This document shows positions 42,589 through 51,426 of a DNA stretch of 64,000 bases, piece after piece; position 1 is the first letter of the stretch; the number at the start of each line of letters is the position of its first letter. A program made the translations under genes and the position numbers. The stretch is from positions 62,001 through 126,000 of the forward strand of contig JAGNKX010000008.1 in NCBI GenBank assembly GCA_017999915.1, read 5' to 3'. This DNA is from Spirochaetota bacterium. Its GTDB lineage: Bacteria > Spirochaetota > UBA4802 > UBA5550. The notes beneath the pieces are model-generated. The model had not been told where the DNA came from. It saw only the letters and a program-made list of their open reading frames with translations, and did no database searches.

Positions 42589-43167
42589 TTATTGGTTGCT
42601 CTGGACGGCGTCCCTGCCGTTCATCTGATTATTTCCCGCTTTTTGTTCCATCGAGCCCTTTATGCTCGTTGATATCGTGGCGGCGCTTGAATAGGCGGCC
42701 GCAGCGCTCGCTGCCGGCACCTCGGCGTTCCGCACGGCGCTGATGTCGCCCATGCGGACCTGCTCGTTGCCGACCATGAGGATCTGCTCGTCGCCGTTGT
42801 ACTGTATGGACGACACGACGCCGGATACGCGCCGGTTGGTCAGCGGATTCAGTGCGTCAATCTGTTTTCCCAGTATCGAGAAGGCCTCGTTGGAGCGGGC
42901 GCTCTTCAATAAATTTCCCATCTCCTTGTTCAGGTTGGACATCTGCTCCAGCGATGAGAACTGGGCCATCTGGGCGATGAATTCGCGGTCTTCCATGGGC
43001 CTGGTCGGGTCCTGGTATTTCAGCTGGGTGACGAGAAGCTTCATGAACATGTCCTTGTCGGCCACGCCCTTGATCCCTTCCTTGCCATGGTTGACCTTCT
43101 TGTTGACCAGGTCGGCTTCGAGCCGCGCCGCCATCATCTCTTCCGCTGACATTTTCGCTACCTTCAT
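42589..43167 (-). CDS. flgD: Flagellar hook-capping protein FlgD
   Basis: The 192-residue protein caps the growing hook. The conserved FlgD N-terminal segment is clear (KDMFMKLLVTQLKYQDPTRP, then DREFIAQMAQFSSLEQMSNL). LLKSARSNEAFSILGKQIDA follows, then a Tudor-like part (GVVSSIQYNGDEQILMVGNE). The C-terminal Fn3-like domain is not obvious and the tail is Ala/Ser-rich, so this is a short form. It lies 24 bases before flgE and 9 bases after fliK. Confidence 0.95.
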   Translation of the reverse strand: MKVAKMSAEEMMAARLEADLVNKKVNHGKEGIKGVADKDMFMKLLVTQLKYQDPTRPMEDREFIAQMAQFSSLEQMSNLNKEMGNLLKSARSNEAFSILGKQIDALNPLTNRRVSGVVSSIQYNGDEQILMVGNEQVRMGDISAVRNAEVPAASAAAAYSSAATISTSIKGSMEQKAGNNQMNGRDAVQSNQ

Positions 43168-43176
43168 TGGATTCTC

Positions 43177-44571
43177 CTATATGACCAGATTGATGCGGCC
43201 GTCATGGTACCCGAGGGCGTTCGCGGCGAAGCTGCTCTCGATTTCCACGGCCTGTTCCGCCGGCGCGACAAAGGCGGAGCCATGCTCGTCGCGGTCCCTC
43301 AGCAGCCTGCCCCGCTGGTCGTTCACGTTCACCTGGAATTCTCCCACGGCGATGCCCGCGTCCTGGAGCTGCTGGCGGATATACTCAAGGTTTCCCGTGA
43401 GAAGCTCCTTGGCCTCCGGCGTCTCGACCAGGAAGCTGCCGCGGACGATTCCCTCATGCAGTTTCAGGCTGATGCTGACCGTGCCGAGCTCATCCGGGTG
43501 CAGGCGCACCGAGAAGGAGCCGTTCCGGCTGTCCCTGACGACCACTTTCGCGTTCTGGATTATGCTCTCAAGGTTTTCCCTGAAAAGGCTGTTCTTCGGA
43601 GCTGCGGCCGCGACGTCGGTGTGTTTGGCGGACACGTCGCCTTTCACGGCGTTAAATGAAAATGACGGGGTGCTCCCCTGGTCGTTGGCGCCGGAGCGCT
43701 GATGGGAGCCCTCTCCCTTGACGCCGTCGAGGAGGAATTCAATTTTTGCCAGCAGATCCTTCACGGCCGGAGCGGCGCCTTCGGGAGAGCCGGCATTCTT
43801 GCGGGCCTGGTTCTTATCGTCAACGGCCCTGATCTTTTTCAGCGCTTCCTGGATCCCCGCGAGGGAGCCGGCCGCCTGTTCTGATTTTCCGCCCAGGGCG
43901 GACCTGATATATCCGTCAATTGAAGATGCCAGTTTATCGAGGACCTTTTTCAGTGTCGCGCGGTCCGGGTTCTGCTTCGTATCGCGGAGCAGGTCGTGCA
44001 GTTCCTGGACGGATGCCTTGATCTGCTTGATCTCCGGCTGATCCTTTCCTTTAAGAAAATCGATCATCCGGTACAGGCCGTCCTGGAGCTCCTGCATCTC
44101 CGGTTCGCCGGCTTTCTTATGCTTTTGCTTTTCACGGATCCTGGTTCCGGCTCCGGCTTCCTTATCAATTTTGCCGGCCGGCTGCTGCTCCACAGCCTGT
44201 TTTTTCTCGGTTGTGTTTTTCGTGTCAGCGCTTTTTCCCTCTTTTCCCTGAAGCTGGGCCGCGGCCTTCTGCCCCTGCTGCTCTTCGGCCCTGGCCTGGG
44301 ACTGGGAAGGCTCATCCTTCTGAGTGCTCTTGCGGGTATCTTCCCGGGGCTGCTTATCCTCTGCCGGAGCGGCGGTAACATTCCTTTGCGGCTCAGGTCT
44401 ATCAATCGAAGAAGGGGATACCTGGTCCGCTGACTGGACCTGGCCCTTCAGTATGTTGAAAAAGCCCGTTTCAGATGAAACATCCACGGTTGCCTTGGCG
44501 CCCTGCTGCGGCAGCGAAGAAATAACCATGTTGTTGGTCTGAGCGATTTTTAAATCACCTAAATGGAGCAT
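43177..44571 (-). CDS. fliK: Flagellar hook-length control protein FliK
   Basis: The product of about 464 residues is a ruler protein that sets hook length and switches export specificity. The middle is low-complexity Gln/Lys/Glu/Pro sequence (about 60-170), as usual for FliK. The C-terminal Flg_hook domain (about 335-430) has FSVRLHPDELGTVSISLKL, GSFLVETPEAKELL and LEYIRQQLQDAGI. The ATG at 44571 is chosen; a GTG at 44577 is also possible. It is the first gene of the fliK-flgD-flgE operon; the gene before it on this strand is 279 bases away. Spirochaetal operons often continue with flbD and motA after flgE, but here the operon ends at flgE. Confidence 0.93.
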   Translation of the reverse strand: MLHLGDLKIAQTNNMVISSLPQQGAKATVDVSSETGFFNILKGQVQSADQVSPSSIDRPEPQRNVTAAPAEDKQPREDTRKSTQKDEPSQSQARAEEQQGQKAAAQLQGKEGKSADTKNTTEKKQAVEQQPAGKIDKEAGAGTRIREKQKHKKAGEPEMQELQDGLYRMIDFLKGKDQPEIKQIKASVQELHDLLRDTKQNPDRATLKKVLDKLASSIDGYIRSALGGKSEQAAGSLAGIQEALKKIRAVDDKNQARKNAGSPEGAAPAVKDLLAKIEFLLDGVKGEGSHQRSGANDQGSTPSFSFNAVKGDVSAKHTDVAAAAPKNSLFRENLESIIQNAKVVVRDSRNGSFSVRLHPDELGTVSISLKLHEGIVRGSFLVETPEAKELLTGNLEYIRQQLQDAGIAVGEFQVNVNDQRGRLLRDRDEHGSAFVAPAEQAVEIESSFAANALGYHDGRINLVI

Positions 44572-44823
44572 GTTCACTTTACCCGTTTCGTTGTTTGGCC
44601 TATTAATATATCGTTAGGAGATGTAATAAACTGAATGGAATTTTACAAAGAGAGGTAAATAATAAGTTTTGGACCAATGTTTTGGATATTTTTAAGGTTT
44701 ATGAGACATAAGGAGTCATTTTGCCTGATTTTAATGGGGGTCAGAGCATTGTCAAATACTGCATTCCGGGCTGCCTGGATTCAACCTCAATGCCGGAACT
44801 CCAATGGTTTTCGGTGGGAGACC

Positions 44824-44855
44824 GATAGTTATCGGTAGTCGGGGCGATAACTATC
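44824..44855 (-). terminator. Hairpin at the end of the triple-PAS gene
   Basis: A perfect 11-base-pair stem (44824-44834 with 44845-44855) with a 10-base loop covers the stop codon at 44851. Bases 44821-44836 can also form their own 7-base-pair hairpin. There is no T run, so this may be a stability or pausing element rather than a classical terminator. Confidence 0.45.
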
Positions 44856-47100
44856 TTATTTTGAAATCTTTTTTCAAGCGCGCCACCAGATGAACCTCGT
44901 TCCCTTTATCGTTATACTGTATCTGGTCAAATACCGACCGGGTGATCAGAATGCCCCTGCCGTGGGACAGCAGCTGGTCATTGAGGCTCTTTACCTTGAG
45001 TTTTATGAATTTCCTGTAATCGAATCCATCGCCCTCGTCCCGTATGGTATAGGAAATTTCGTCTTCGGTGAGATGGTAATCGATACGGACCTTTTTGCGG
45101 CGATTGACCGCGCTCATCTGCCGCTCCCTGAGCAGGTCATGGTAGTTCTGGTTCTTCTGGGCCAGGGTCTTTTCCTCGTAGGTGATCCCCAGGTTCCCGT
45201 GCTCGATGGCGTTGATGATCATTTCCCTGAGGCCCAGCCTCAGCAGGTTTATCCTGCCGATGGGCAAAAACTTCTGGAGGTTCCGTGTGATCCTGAAACT
45301 CACCTCGTCCGCGATGGTGAGCCGGTTGTCGATGGTAAAGGAGAGGGTCTCCTCCTGCAGATACTCGCGCAGCGGATCGTCCGATATCTCCGACGCGAAG
45401 CCCATGATGCCGACTACGGCGTCGTTTTCAATGATGGGATCGAGCTTGAACTGAAGGGTCACCGGTTCGCCCAGGAACTTGTGGTCGCACACGGCGTTGA
45501 AGCGCACGTCCGGCGCGCGGTCGTGGAGGACGCGGTGGATGTTTTCCAGGAAGGTTTCCCGGTTGATCTGGTTCTTGTCAATGGGGTCCCTGTAGAGGAT
45601 GTCGATGATGTACCTGCCGATGACCGAATCCTCGGGGTAGCCGAGCTTGTCCCTGATGTTGCTGTTGACCATGACGAAGTGCGCCCTGCCGTCCAGGGAA
45701 AAGATGATGTCCCGGGTCTTCTTCTCGATGAGCTCGCGGTATTTTTTTTCGGATTCTTCCAGCTTTCTCCGGTAGTTGTTCCGCTCCGTCACGTCGACTG
45801 CGGAGAGAAGGGCGCCCTTGATCTCAAGGCCTGATTCGCCGATCCAGAGACTGGCGCTGAACTGGGTCTCGAAAAATTTGTCCCGCCCGCGGCTCAGCAG
45901 GCGGAGCGGCTCGTTCCTGATGCGGAGGGACCGGAGCTCCCGGGCGCACTCCTCCATCGAGACGGCCTTGTCCTTGATCCACCTGTTCTTTACCCCGACG
46001 GCGCTGGTGAAGAGATCGATGAAGAGCGAGGCGGCCCGGTTCCGGTCCTCTTCGTGGATGAAATCCATGTATGACAATCCCTCGTGGTTCGGGTCGAGGC
46101 CGTAATCCTCCATGGACACGTAGTTGTAGTCGATGGTTTTGCCGGAGGTGTCGATGAGCATGGAAAAGAGCGGCACCAGGTTGAAGAGCTCGCGGTACTT
46201 GCGCTCCGACTCCTCCAGCCGGTCATGCATGCTTTTTCTTTTCGTGATGTCGGTGGTGGTGACGATGTAGCCGGCAATATCGAGGGTGCCCGGGGCGATG
46301 ATGAGGCTCATGGTGTAATCGACATTAAGGGTCTTGTCGCCGCTGCGGCTCGTGAGCTTCGTGAAACCCTGGCGCGTTCCTATCTGTAAAATGGTTTCCC
46401 GCGCCGCATCCCGGTAGGAGATGTCGCGGTCAAGCCTGCGGGGGTCCAGGGTCTTCCGGTAATCGATGATGTTCCGGTAGAGGTCTTCAAAGAGCTCCCG
46501 GGTGCGCTGCAGCTCGTCCTCATGGATAAAATCGATATAGCTGACCGGGGCGTCGGCCAGGCCCCTGCCGTAGAGCTGTTCAGCCGCTTCGTTCCATTCA
46601 ATGACCTCGCCGCGCGCGTTGAGGATGGCCGTGAGGTTCGTCGTTTTCTGAAATATGGTGTGGAAGGTGTCGTATTTCAACGACAGGTCCTCATGATTTT
46701 TCTGCATCGCCAGGGCCATGGCCAGGAGATCGATCCCTTCCTGCATCCTGGGGATATTGACGCGGTTTTTTTTCGTTGGCGCTATGATGAGGAGTATGGT
46801 GCGGTTTGAATCAGGGATAAACAAAAGCTCGTTTTTTGAATAATTCTCTTCCCTTGAGAAAACGATTATATCGGCATCGGTATAATCGAAGACCATCCCC
46901 GGATTATCCGTAAAGATATTCCGGCTGTAGCGGAGGGCAAAGCCCGAATCCTTTCTTAAGGCAATGGCCGATCCCTGGAGTGGATAGAGTTCCATAATAC
47001 CCTGGCAAAAAGCGACAACCAGGGAATCGGGACCGCCTGTCATATTTTTTAAAATTAGATCCTGCAGTGAAGTATAGGGGCTGGTTTTTTTTACTTTCAT
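44851..47100 (-). CDS. Triple-PAS sensor with RsbW-like serine kinase/ATPase
   Basis: The 749-residue cytosolic protein has an N-terminal GAF-like region (about 1-140), three PAS domains (about 145-290, 300-430, 455-590) each joined by helical SERKYREL-type linkers, and a C-terminal HATPase_c_2 domain (about 610-745). The ATPase has LREMIINAIEHGN, RDEGDGFDYRKF and GRGILITRSVFD, the features of RsbW/SpoIIAB-type anti-sigma kinases, and there is no phosphoacceptor His domain. It probably controls a STAS-domain antagonist by phosphorylation or binds a sigma factor. Three SpoIIE-type phosphatases elsewhere in the window could act opposite to it. The start has no good ribosome binding site. It is divergent from the ceramidase gene. 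Confidence 0.87.
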   Translation of the reverse strand: MKVKKTSPYTSLQDLILKNMTGGPDSLVVAFCQGIMELYPLQGSAIALRKDSGFALRYSRNIFTDNPGMVFDYTDADIIVFSREENYSKNELLFIPDSNRTILLIIAPTKKNRVNIPRMQEGIDLLAMALAMQKNHEDLSLKYDTFHTIFQKTTNLTAILNARGEVIEWNEAAEQLYGRGLADAPVSYIDFIHEDELQRTRELFEDLYRNIIDYRKTLDPRRLDRDISYRDAARETILQIGTRQGFTKLTSRSGDKTLNVDYTMSLIIAPGTLDIAGYIVTTTDITKRKSMHDRLEESERKYRELFNLVPLFSMLIDTSGKTIDYNYVSMEDYGLDPNHEGLSYMDFIHEEDRNRAASLFIDLFTSAVGVKNRWIKDKAVSMEECARELRSLRIRNEPLRLLSRGRDKFFETQFSASLWIGESGLEIKGALLSAVDVTERNNYRRKLEESEKKYRELIEKKTRDIIFSLDGRAHFVMVNSNIRDKLGYPEDSVIGRYIIDILYRDPIDKNQINRETFLENIHRVLHDRAPDVRFNAVCDHKFLGEPVTLQFKLDPIIENDAVVGIMGFASEISDDPLREYLQEETLSFTIDNRLTIADEVSFRITRNLQKFLPIGRINLLRLGLREMIINAIEHGNLGITYEEKTLAQKNQNYHDLLRERQMSAVNRRKKVRIDYHLTEDEISYTIRDEGDGFDYRKFIKLKVKSLNDQLLSHGRGILITRSVFDQIQYNDKGNEVHLVARLKKDFKIR

Positions 47101-47195
47101 ATGTTCAAAATTAATTATTTGTACAATAATTTGTATTTTTTATTGTTCCGGTATCATAAATTTGTTTTACTCTGACACCCTGAACTTATCAAATA

Positions 47196-47244
47196 CTGAT
47201 TAATCAGATTTTGATATGACTAATATCATATTATATTATATAAT
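47196..47244. promoter_or_regulatory. Palindrome and promoter-like stretch before the ceramidase
   Basis: CTGATTAATCAG (47196-47207) is a perfect 12-base palindrome. It is followed by a GATAT/ATATC inverted repeat and a TATAAT at 47239-47244. All lie in the very AT-rich 215-base divergent gap. The arrangement suggests a regulated promoter for the ceramidase-like gene; the spacing to any -35 is not ideal. Confidence 0.35.
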
Positions 47245-47315
47245 ACAATTATAAAAACCGTCTGTGTGGTTTTTTAAAAACCTGACATTTTCAAGATAAC
47301 TTCAGGGGGCTGATC

Positions 47316-49514
47316 ATGGACAATAACAAGCACTTTTTTTCCAGAATAGTCTTACTTTGCTCCTCGGTTTTTCTGATTTTATTTTCCGGATGCGACAACG
47401 ATTCAGATAACAAGTCCCTGTCGATTCTCGGGTGGCTCCCCGGCCTGTCCTCTTCAGGAGTGGTTTCCAATGGCATTGTGGATACCGCGGCCCCCACCGT
47501 GCTTCCCGGTGAAAAAACTGAAGGCGGCGGCAGCGTGTACCTGGTCGGCACCGGAATCTATGACATAACGGGGCCAGCCGGCGAGATCGTGATGCAGGGT
47601 TTCGCCGTTTCGACCCAGAAGACGAGCGGCATCCACCTGCGGCTCCGCTCCCGGGCCTTCATCGCCGGCGATTCAGACAGGCGGGTCGTCTTCGTCAACG
47701 CCGACCTGGGCATGCTCTTCCAGATGGTGAAGGTCAAGGTCTGCGAGAAAATCGCGGCCAACGCGAGTCTGGCTAAATACTATAACGAGAAGAACGTGCT
47801 CCTCTCCGCCACCCACACCCACAACGGCCCCGGCGGATATTCCGGATACTTTCTCTATGACGCGACGGTGAATGGATTCGTGAAGCAGAATTTCAACGCC
47901 ATCGTCGACGGCATATACCAGTCCATACTGCGCGCCCACAACAACCTGAGCCGCGGCAGGATCCTGATAAACCAGGGAACCATCGAAGGCTGCGGCGGAA
48001 ACCGTGCCGAGACCGCCTACAATAACAATCCCGCCACAGAGCGGGCCCTCTATGACGGCATCACCGATAAGACCATGACCCTCCTGAAGTTCGTCACCCT
48101 CGACGGCGAGGAGATAGGCACGCTGAACTGGTACGCGGTGCATCCGGACAGCATCGGGCCGGACAATACCCTGATAAGCGGCGACAACAAGGGGTGGGCC
48201 TCATATCTTTTTGAAAAGGACAAAGGGACCGATTATCTCACGGCGCGGACCTTCGTAGCGGCCTTCGCCCAGGCCAGCGCCGGCGACGTGACGCCCAATA
48301 TCGGCTTCGGCCTTGCGCCGTCCGATGTGACCTTTGAAAAGAACAAGAGCCTGGAGAACGCGGTTCTCAAGCAATACAACAAGGCCAGGGAGCTGTACAA
48401 CGGCGCCACGACCGAGCTTTCGGGCTCCATCGATTTTCGCCATGAATGGGTCGACATGCGGACGCTCTATGTCGAATCGGCGCAGTGCGTCACCTGCGCG
48501 GCCGGAATGGGCGCGTCCTTTTCCGCCGGGAGTCCCTCTGACAATCCGAGCCCGTCGCCCCTGTTCCCGAACGGCACCACCGTTGAGAGCCTGAACTGGA
48601 GCGACAACGCGGCCTCCACGTTCCTGAGCACTTTCCTGGGCGGCATCTTCGCCTTCGCGTGGCCCGCCACCAATGACGCGGCGTACAAGAAATGCCAGGC
48701 GGAAAAACCGGTCCTCATTCCGACCGGCATCGCCCATATCAACATCAACGGCCCCACCATGACGCCGCAGATTATGCCCCTCCAGGTCGTTAAGATCGGG
48801 AACCTGGCCATAGCCGCGGTACCCACCGAGGTCACCACCATGGCGGGACGCCGCATCAAGAGCACGCTCCTGTCGGGCCTTTCGGATAGCGGCGTGAACT
48901 ACACTGTCATATCAAGCCTTGCCAACTCCTACGCGTCGTACCTGGCCACCAGGGAGGAATACGCCGCGCAGTGGTACGAGGGGGCCTGCACGCAGTTCGG
49001 CCCCAACGAGCTCGCCGCGTTCCGGCAGGAATACGCGAAGCTCTGCAGGGCCATCATGGACGGCACGGATGTTCCCGCCGGCCCGGCTCCCCAGGACGTG
49101 ACCGGCCTCACGGTCGATTTTACGGCGAAGGTGCTGTTTGACGACAAGCCCCTCTTCAAGAGCTTCGGTGATGTCATAACCCAGCCGGGCGCGAGCTATT
49201 CGAAGGGCGATACGGTGAGCGCGCAGTTCTGGGGGGGCCATCCCAACAACAACCTCAGGACCCAGGACACGTTCCTGGTTGTGGAAAAGCTCGTGAACGG
49301 CAGCTATGTGCCGGTGGCGCGCGATTGGGACCCGGAAACGACCTACCGGTGGGAGCGCAACGGCGTATCCTACTCGAAGATCACCATAACCTGGCACACC
49401 AAGAATGCCGATGCCGGCACGTACCGCATCAGGCACAAGGGTAACTGGAAATCGGGCTGGACCGGGAAGATCAGCGCCTATGAGGGCGTAACCAATACAT
49501 TCAAGGTGCTGTAA
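47316..49514 (+). CDS. Neutral ceramidase-like lipoprotein with Thr at the nucleophile position
   Basis: The 732-residue product has a lipoprotein signal (LFSGCDND) and a full neutral/alkaline ceramidase fold. Zinc-ligand motifs are LSATHTHNGPGG (His167, His169) and NWYAVHPDSIG (His276). ALLIFD-type helices are replaced by family sequence such as NNNLRTQDTFLVVE in the C-terminal immunoglobulin-like domain. In known enzymes the catalytic Ser sits in GDVSPN or NLSPN. Here the motif is GDVTPN, with Thr326. The enzyme would release fatty acid and sphingoid base from ceramides outside the cell; Thr might serve as nucleophile or reduce activity. The gene has its own promoter region and two terminators. 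Confidence 0.88.
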   Translation: MDNNKHFFSRIVLLCSSVFLILFSGCDNDSDNKSLSILGWLPGLSSSGVVSNGIVDTAAPTVLPGEKTEGGGSVYLVGTGIYDITGPAGEIVMQGFAVSTQKTSGIHLRLRSRAFIAGDSDRRVVFVNADLGMLFQMVKVKVCEKIAANASLAKYYNEKNVLLSATHTHNGPGGYSGYFLYDATVNGFVKQNFNAIVDGIYQSILRAHNNLSRGRILINQGTIEGCGGNRAETAYNNNPATERALYDGITDKTMTLLKFVTLDGEEIGTLNWYAVHPDSIGPDNTLISGDNKGWASYLFEKDKGTDYLTARTFVAAFAQASAGDVTPNIGFGLAPSDVTFEKNKSLENAVLKQYNKARELYNGATTELSGSIDFRHEWVDMRTLYVESAQCVTCAAGMGASFSAGSPSDNPSPSPLFPNGTTVESLNWSDNAASTFLSTFLGGIFAFAWPATNDAAYKKCQAEKPVLIPTGIAHININGPTMTPQIMPLQVVKIGNLAIAAVPTEVTTMAGRRIKSTLLSGLSDSGVNYTVISSLANSYASYLATREEYAAQWYEGACTQFGPNELAAFRQEYAKLCRAIMDGTDVPAGPAPQDVTGLTVDFTAKVLFDDKPLFKSFGDVITQPGASYSKGDTVSAQFWGGHPNNNLRTQDTFLVVEKLVNGSYVPVARDWDPETTYRWERNGVSYSKITITWHTKNADAGTYRIRHKGNWKSGWTGKISAYEGVTNTFKVL

Positions 49515-49550
49515 GGGCGGTTTAGCTACCGAGCATGGTATTTTCCCTGG

Positions 49551-49577
49551 AGTGCGTCCCAATTGTCGGGACGCACT
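49551..49577 (+). terminator. First hairpin after the ceramidase gene
   Basis: A perfect 10-base-pair stem (49551-49560 with 49568-49577) has a 7-base loop. There is no T run, so it acts with the terminator 24 bases further on. Confidence 0.5.
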
Positions 49578-49600
49578 TGTAATAAAGCCTCCAAAACCGG

Positions 49601-49627
49601 AAGCCGCCGATCATGGCGGCTTTTTTT
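49601..49627 (+). terminator. Rho-independent terminator of the ceramidase gene
   Basis: A perfect 8-base-pair stem (49601-49608 with 49615-49622) with a GATCAT loop runs directly into seven T (49621-49627). Confidence 0.9.
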
Positions 49628-49739
49628 CTATCCGGCATGAAAAATAATCTTTCATTTTTTTTGATTGGTGTATCATGTAGCAGCGGGGTAAGGGGGCGGC
49701 CCTGATAAGGCCGGTTACAAACATCGATCGAGGTGCTCG

Positions 49740-51419
49740 ATGAGCTGGGTATCGATTCCTGCGGTCATAATGGCCGCCGTTTCCCTGTACGTGGGATTCT
49801 ACTATTTCTGGATGTTTGTCCGGCGGCGGCTGGAAATGGAAAACCTCGCCTTCGCCGTCACCTGCATATCCATAGCCTTCTACGACATCTTCTGCGCGGG
49901 TCTCTACAACGCGGCCTCGCCGGAACAGGGAATGTTCTGGCAGCGTTTCCAGTTCGCTTCCCTGGGCGTGTTCACCATATCCGTGTCATGGTTCCTCTAC
50001 TACTTCACCGGGTTCAGGTCGCGGGTGCCCTTCATCGTCATCACCGCCTGGCTTTCTCTGCTATTTGTCCTGGGATTGGCGGTGAGGAACGAATGGACAC
50101 TTTCTGTGTCCAGGCCCTATGTCAAGGCCATCGACCTGGGCGGTATCGGCATCGTCTATAACGAGGTGGACCCCGGCATCATCTATACCTTTCAGTATGT
50201 GTCCATGGTCCTGATAGGTCTCTTTCTTTTTTACGTCATGATCTACCACTATCTGAACGACGAGAAGCCGCGGGTGGGCCCCATTGTGGCTTCGATGGTG
50301 CCGTTCCTGGCCGCTTCGGTCAATGATGTCATGGTGGGGGCCGGGGTGTATCCCTTCATCTATCTGACCGAATACGCCTACATGTTCATCATCTTCTCAA
50401 TGGCCTCCGTGCTCCAGAACCGCTTCATCGACCTGCACCGCGAGGTGGAGGAGCTGACCCAGCAGCTGGAGGAAAAGGTGAACGACCGCACCATGGAGCT
50501 CTTCCTGAGCGAGATAACCCACCGCCTCTACGCGGAGATTGCCGGCGAGCCTTCGTCCCGCCCGCCTGACGGCGGCGAGGGACCGGAGGAGCTGCCGGCG
50601 CCGGGAAGCAATTTGAGCCAGGACATAAGCATCATCACCAACATCGACAAGCTCCTGAAGCGCTCCCTGGAAAAGGGCGCGGAGATAGTCGGCGCCGCAA
50701 CGTCGTGCCTGTTCATGATCGATGAAGCGGGAAGGCTTGACCGCGCCGCGGACCTGGGAGAGGAGCCGGGGCAGCCATGGATCGCCGGCGCGGCGGAACG
50801 GGTCCTCTGGGAGAACCAACCCCTGATCATGAACCGTCATGACGCGGAAGGGAACCCGGCCGGCCCGGGCGCCGCGGGGGGCCGCCATTCCCTCCTGGTG
50901 CCGGTGAATCTCCGGGGGAAGGCCATTGGCGTCTGCTGCATGCAGCGGCCGGTAGCCCTGGACACGTTCACGGAGCGCGACATTCGGATAGCCGGCCTCT
51001 ACGTGTCCCAGGCGGCTTCGGCCATCGAGAACGCCTATCTCTATCAGCGCATGATCGACCGGAACGTGGCGGTGCGCCAGCAGTCGGTGACGCCCGCCAT
51101 CGAGGAGAAGATGAAGAAGGCCATCGCCTATATACGGGAAAATTACCGGTCGGACATCTCCCGGGAGGGGCTGGCGGCGTCCCTCAACATGCATCCGGAT
51201 TCGTTTGGGAGATTCTTCAAGGTCTACACCAACAAGAAGATCAGCGAGTTCATCAACGAGCTCCGGGTCATGGAGGCCGCGCGGAAGCTCCGCGAGACAA
51301 ACGCGAACATCATCGACATCGCCTTTTCCGTCGGCTTCGAGAGCCTGCCCACCTTCAACAGGGCCTTCCTGAAGATAATGAACGTGACCCCCACGAAGTA
51401 CCGCGGCGAGAAGGAGTGA
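49740..51419 (+). CDS. 7TM sensor - GAF - AraC transcription factor
   Basis: The 559-residue protein has an N-terminal seven-helix membrane domain (about 5-230) with the signatures VSLYVGFYYFWMF and SVNDVMVGAGVYPFIY, a coiled linker, a GAF domain (about 310-440: ATSCLFMIDEAGRLDR, LLVPVNLRGKAIGVCCM) and a C-terminal AraC double HTH (about 455-555: RENYRSDISREGLAASLNMH, then NIIDIAFSVGFESLPTFNRA and TPTKYRG). The membrane domain closely matches that of the SpoIIE phosphatase at 61619. GAGGTG precedes the start. A membrane-tethered regulator with a second soluble sensor is implied. It lies between the ceramidase and a convergent SpoIIE phosphatase. Confidence 0.9.
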   Translation: MSWVSIPAVIMAAVSLYVGFYYFWMFVRRRLEMENLAFAVTCISIAFYDIFCAGLYNAASPEQGMFWQRFQFASLGVFTISVSWFLYYFTGFRSRVPFIVITAWLSLLFVLGLAVRNEWTLSVSRPYVKAIDLGGIGIVYNEVDPGIIYTFQYVSMVLIGLFLFYVMIYHYLNDEKPRVGPIVASMVPFLAASVNDVMVGAGVYPFIYLTEYAYMFIIFSMASVLQNRFIDLHREVEELTQQLEEKVNDRTMELFLSEITHRLYAEIAGEPSSRPPDGGEGPEELPAPGSNLSQDISIITNIDKLLKRSLEKGAEIVGAATSCLFMIDEAGRLDRAADLGEEPGQPWIAGAAERVLWENQPLIMNRHDAEGNPAGPGAAGGRHSLLVPVNLRGKAIGVCCMQRPVALDTFTERDIRIAGLYVSQAASAIENAYLYQRMIDRNVAVRQQSVTPAIEEKMKKAIAYIRENYRSDISREGLAASLNMHPDSFGRFFKVYTNKKISEFINELRVMEAARKLRETNANIIDIAFSVGFESLPTFNRAFLKIMNVTPTKYRGEKE

Positions 51420-51426
51420 CGGCGCC

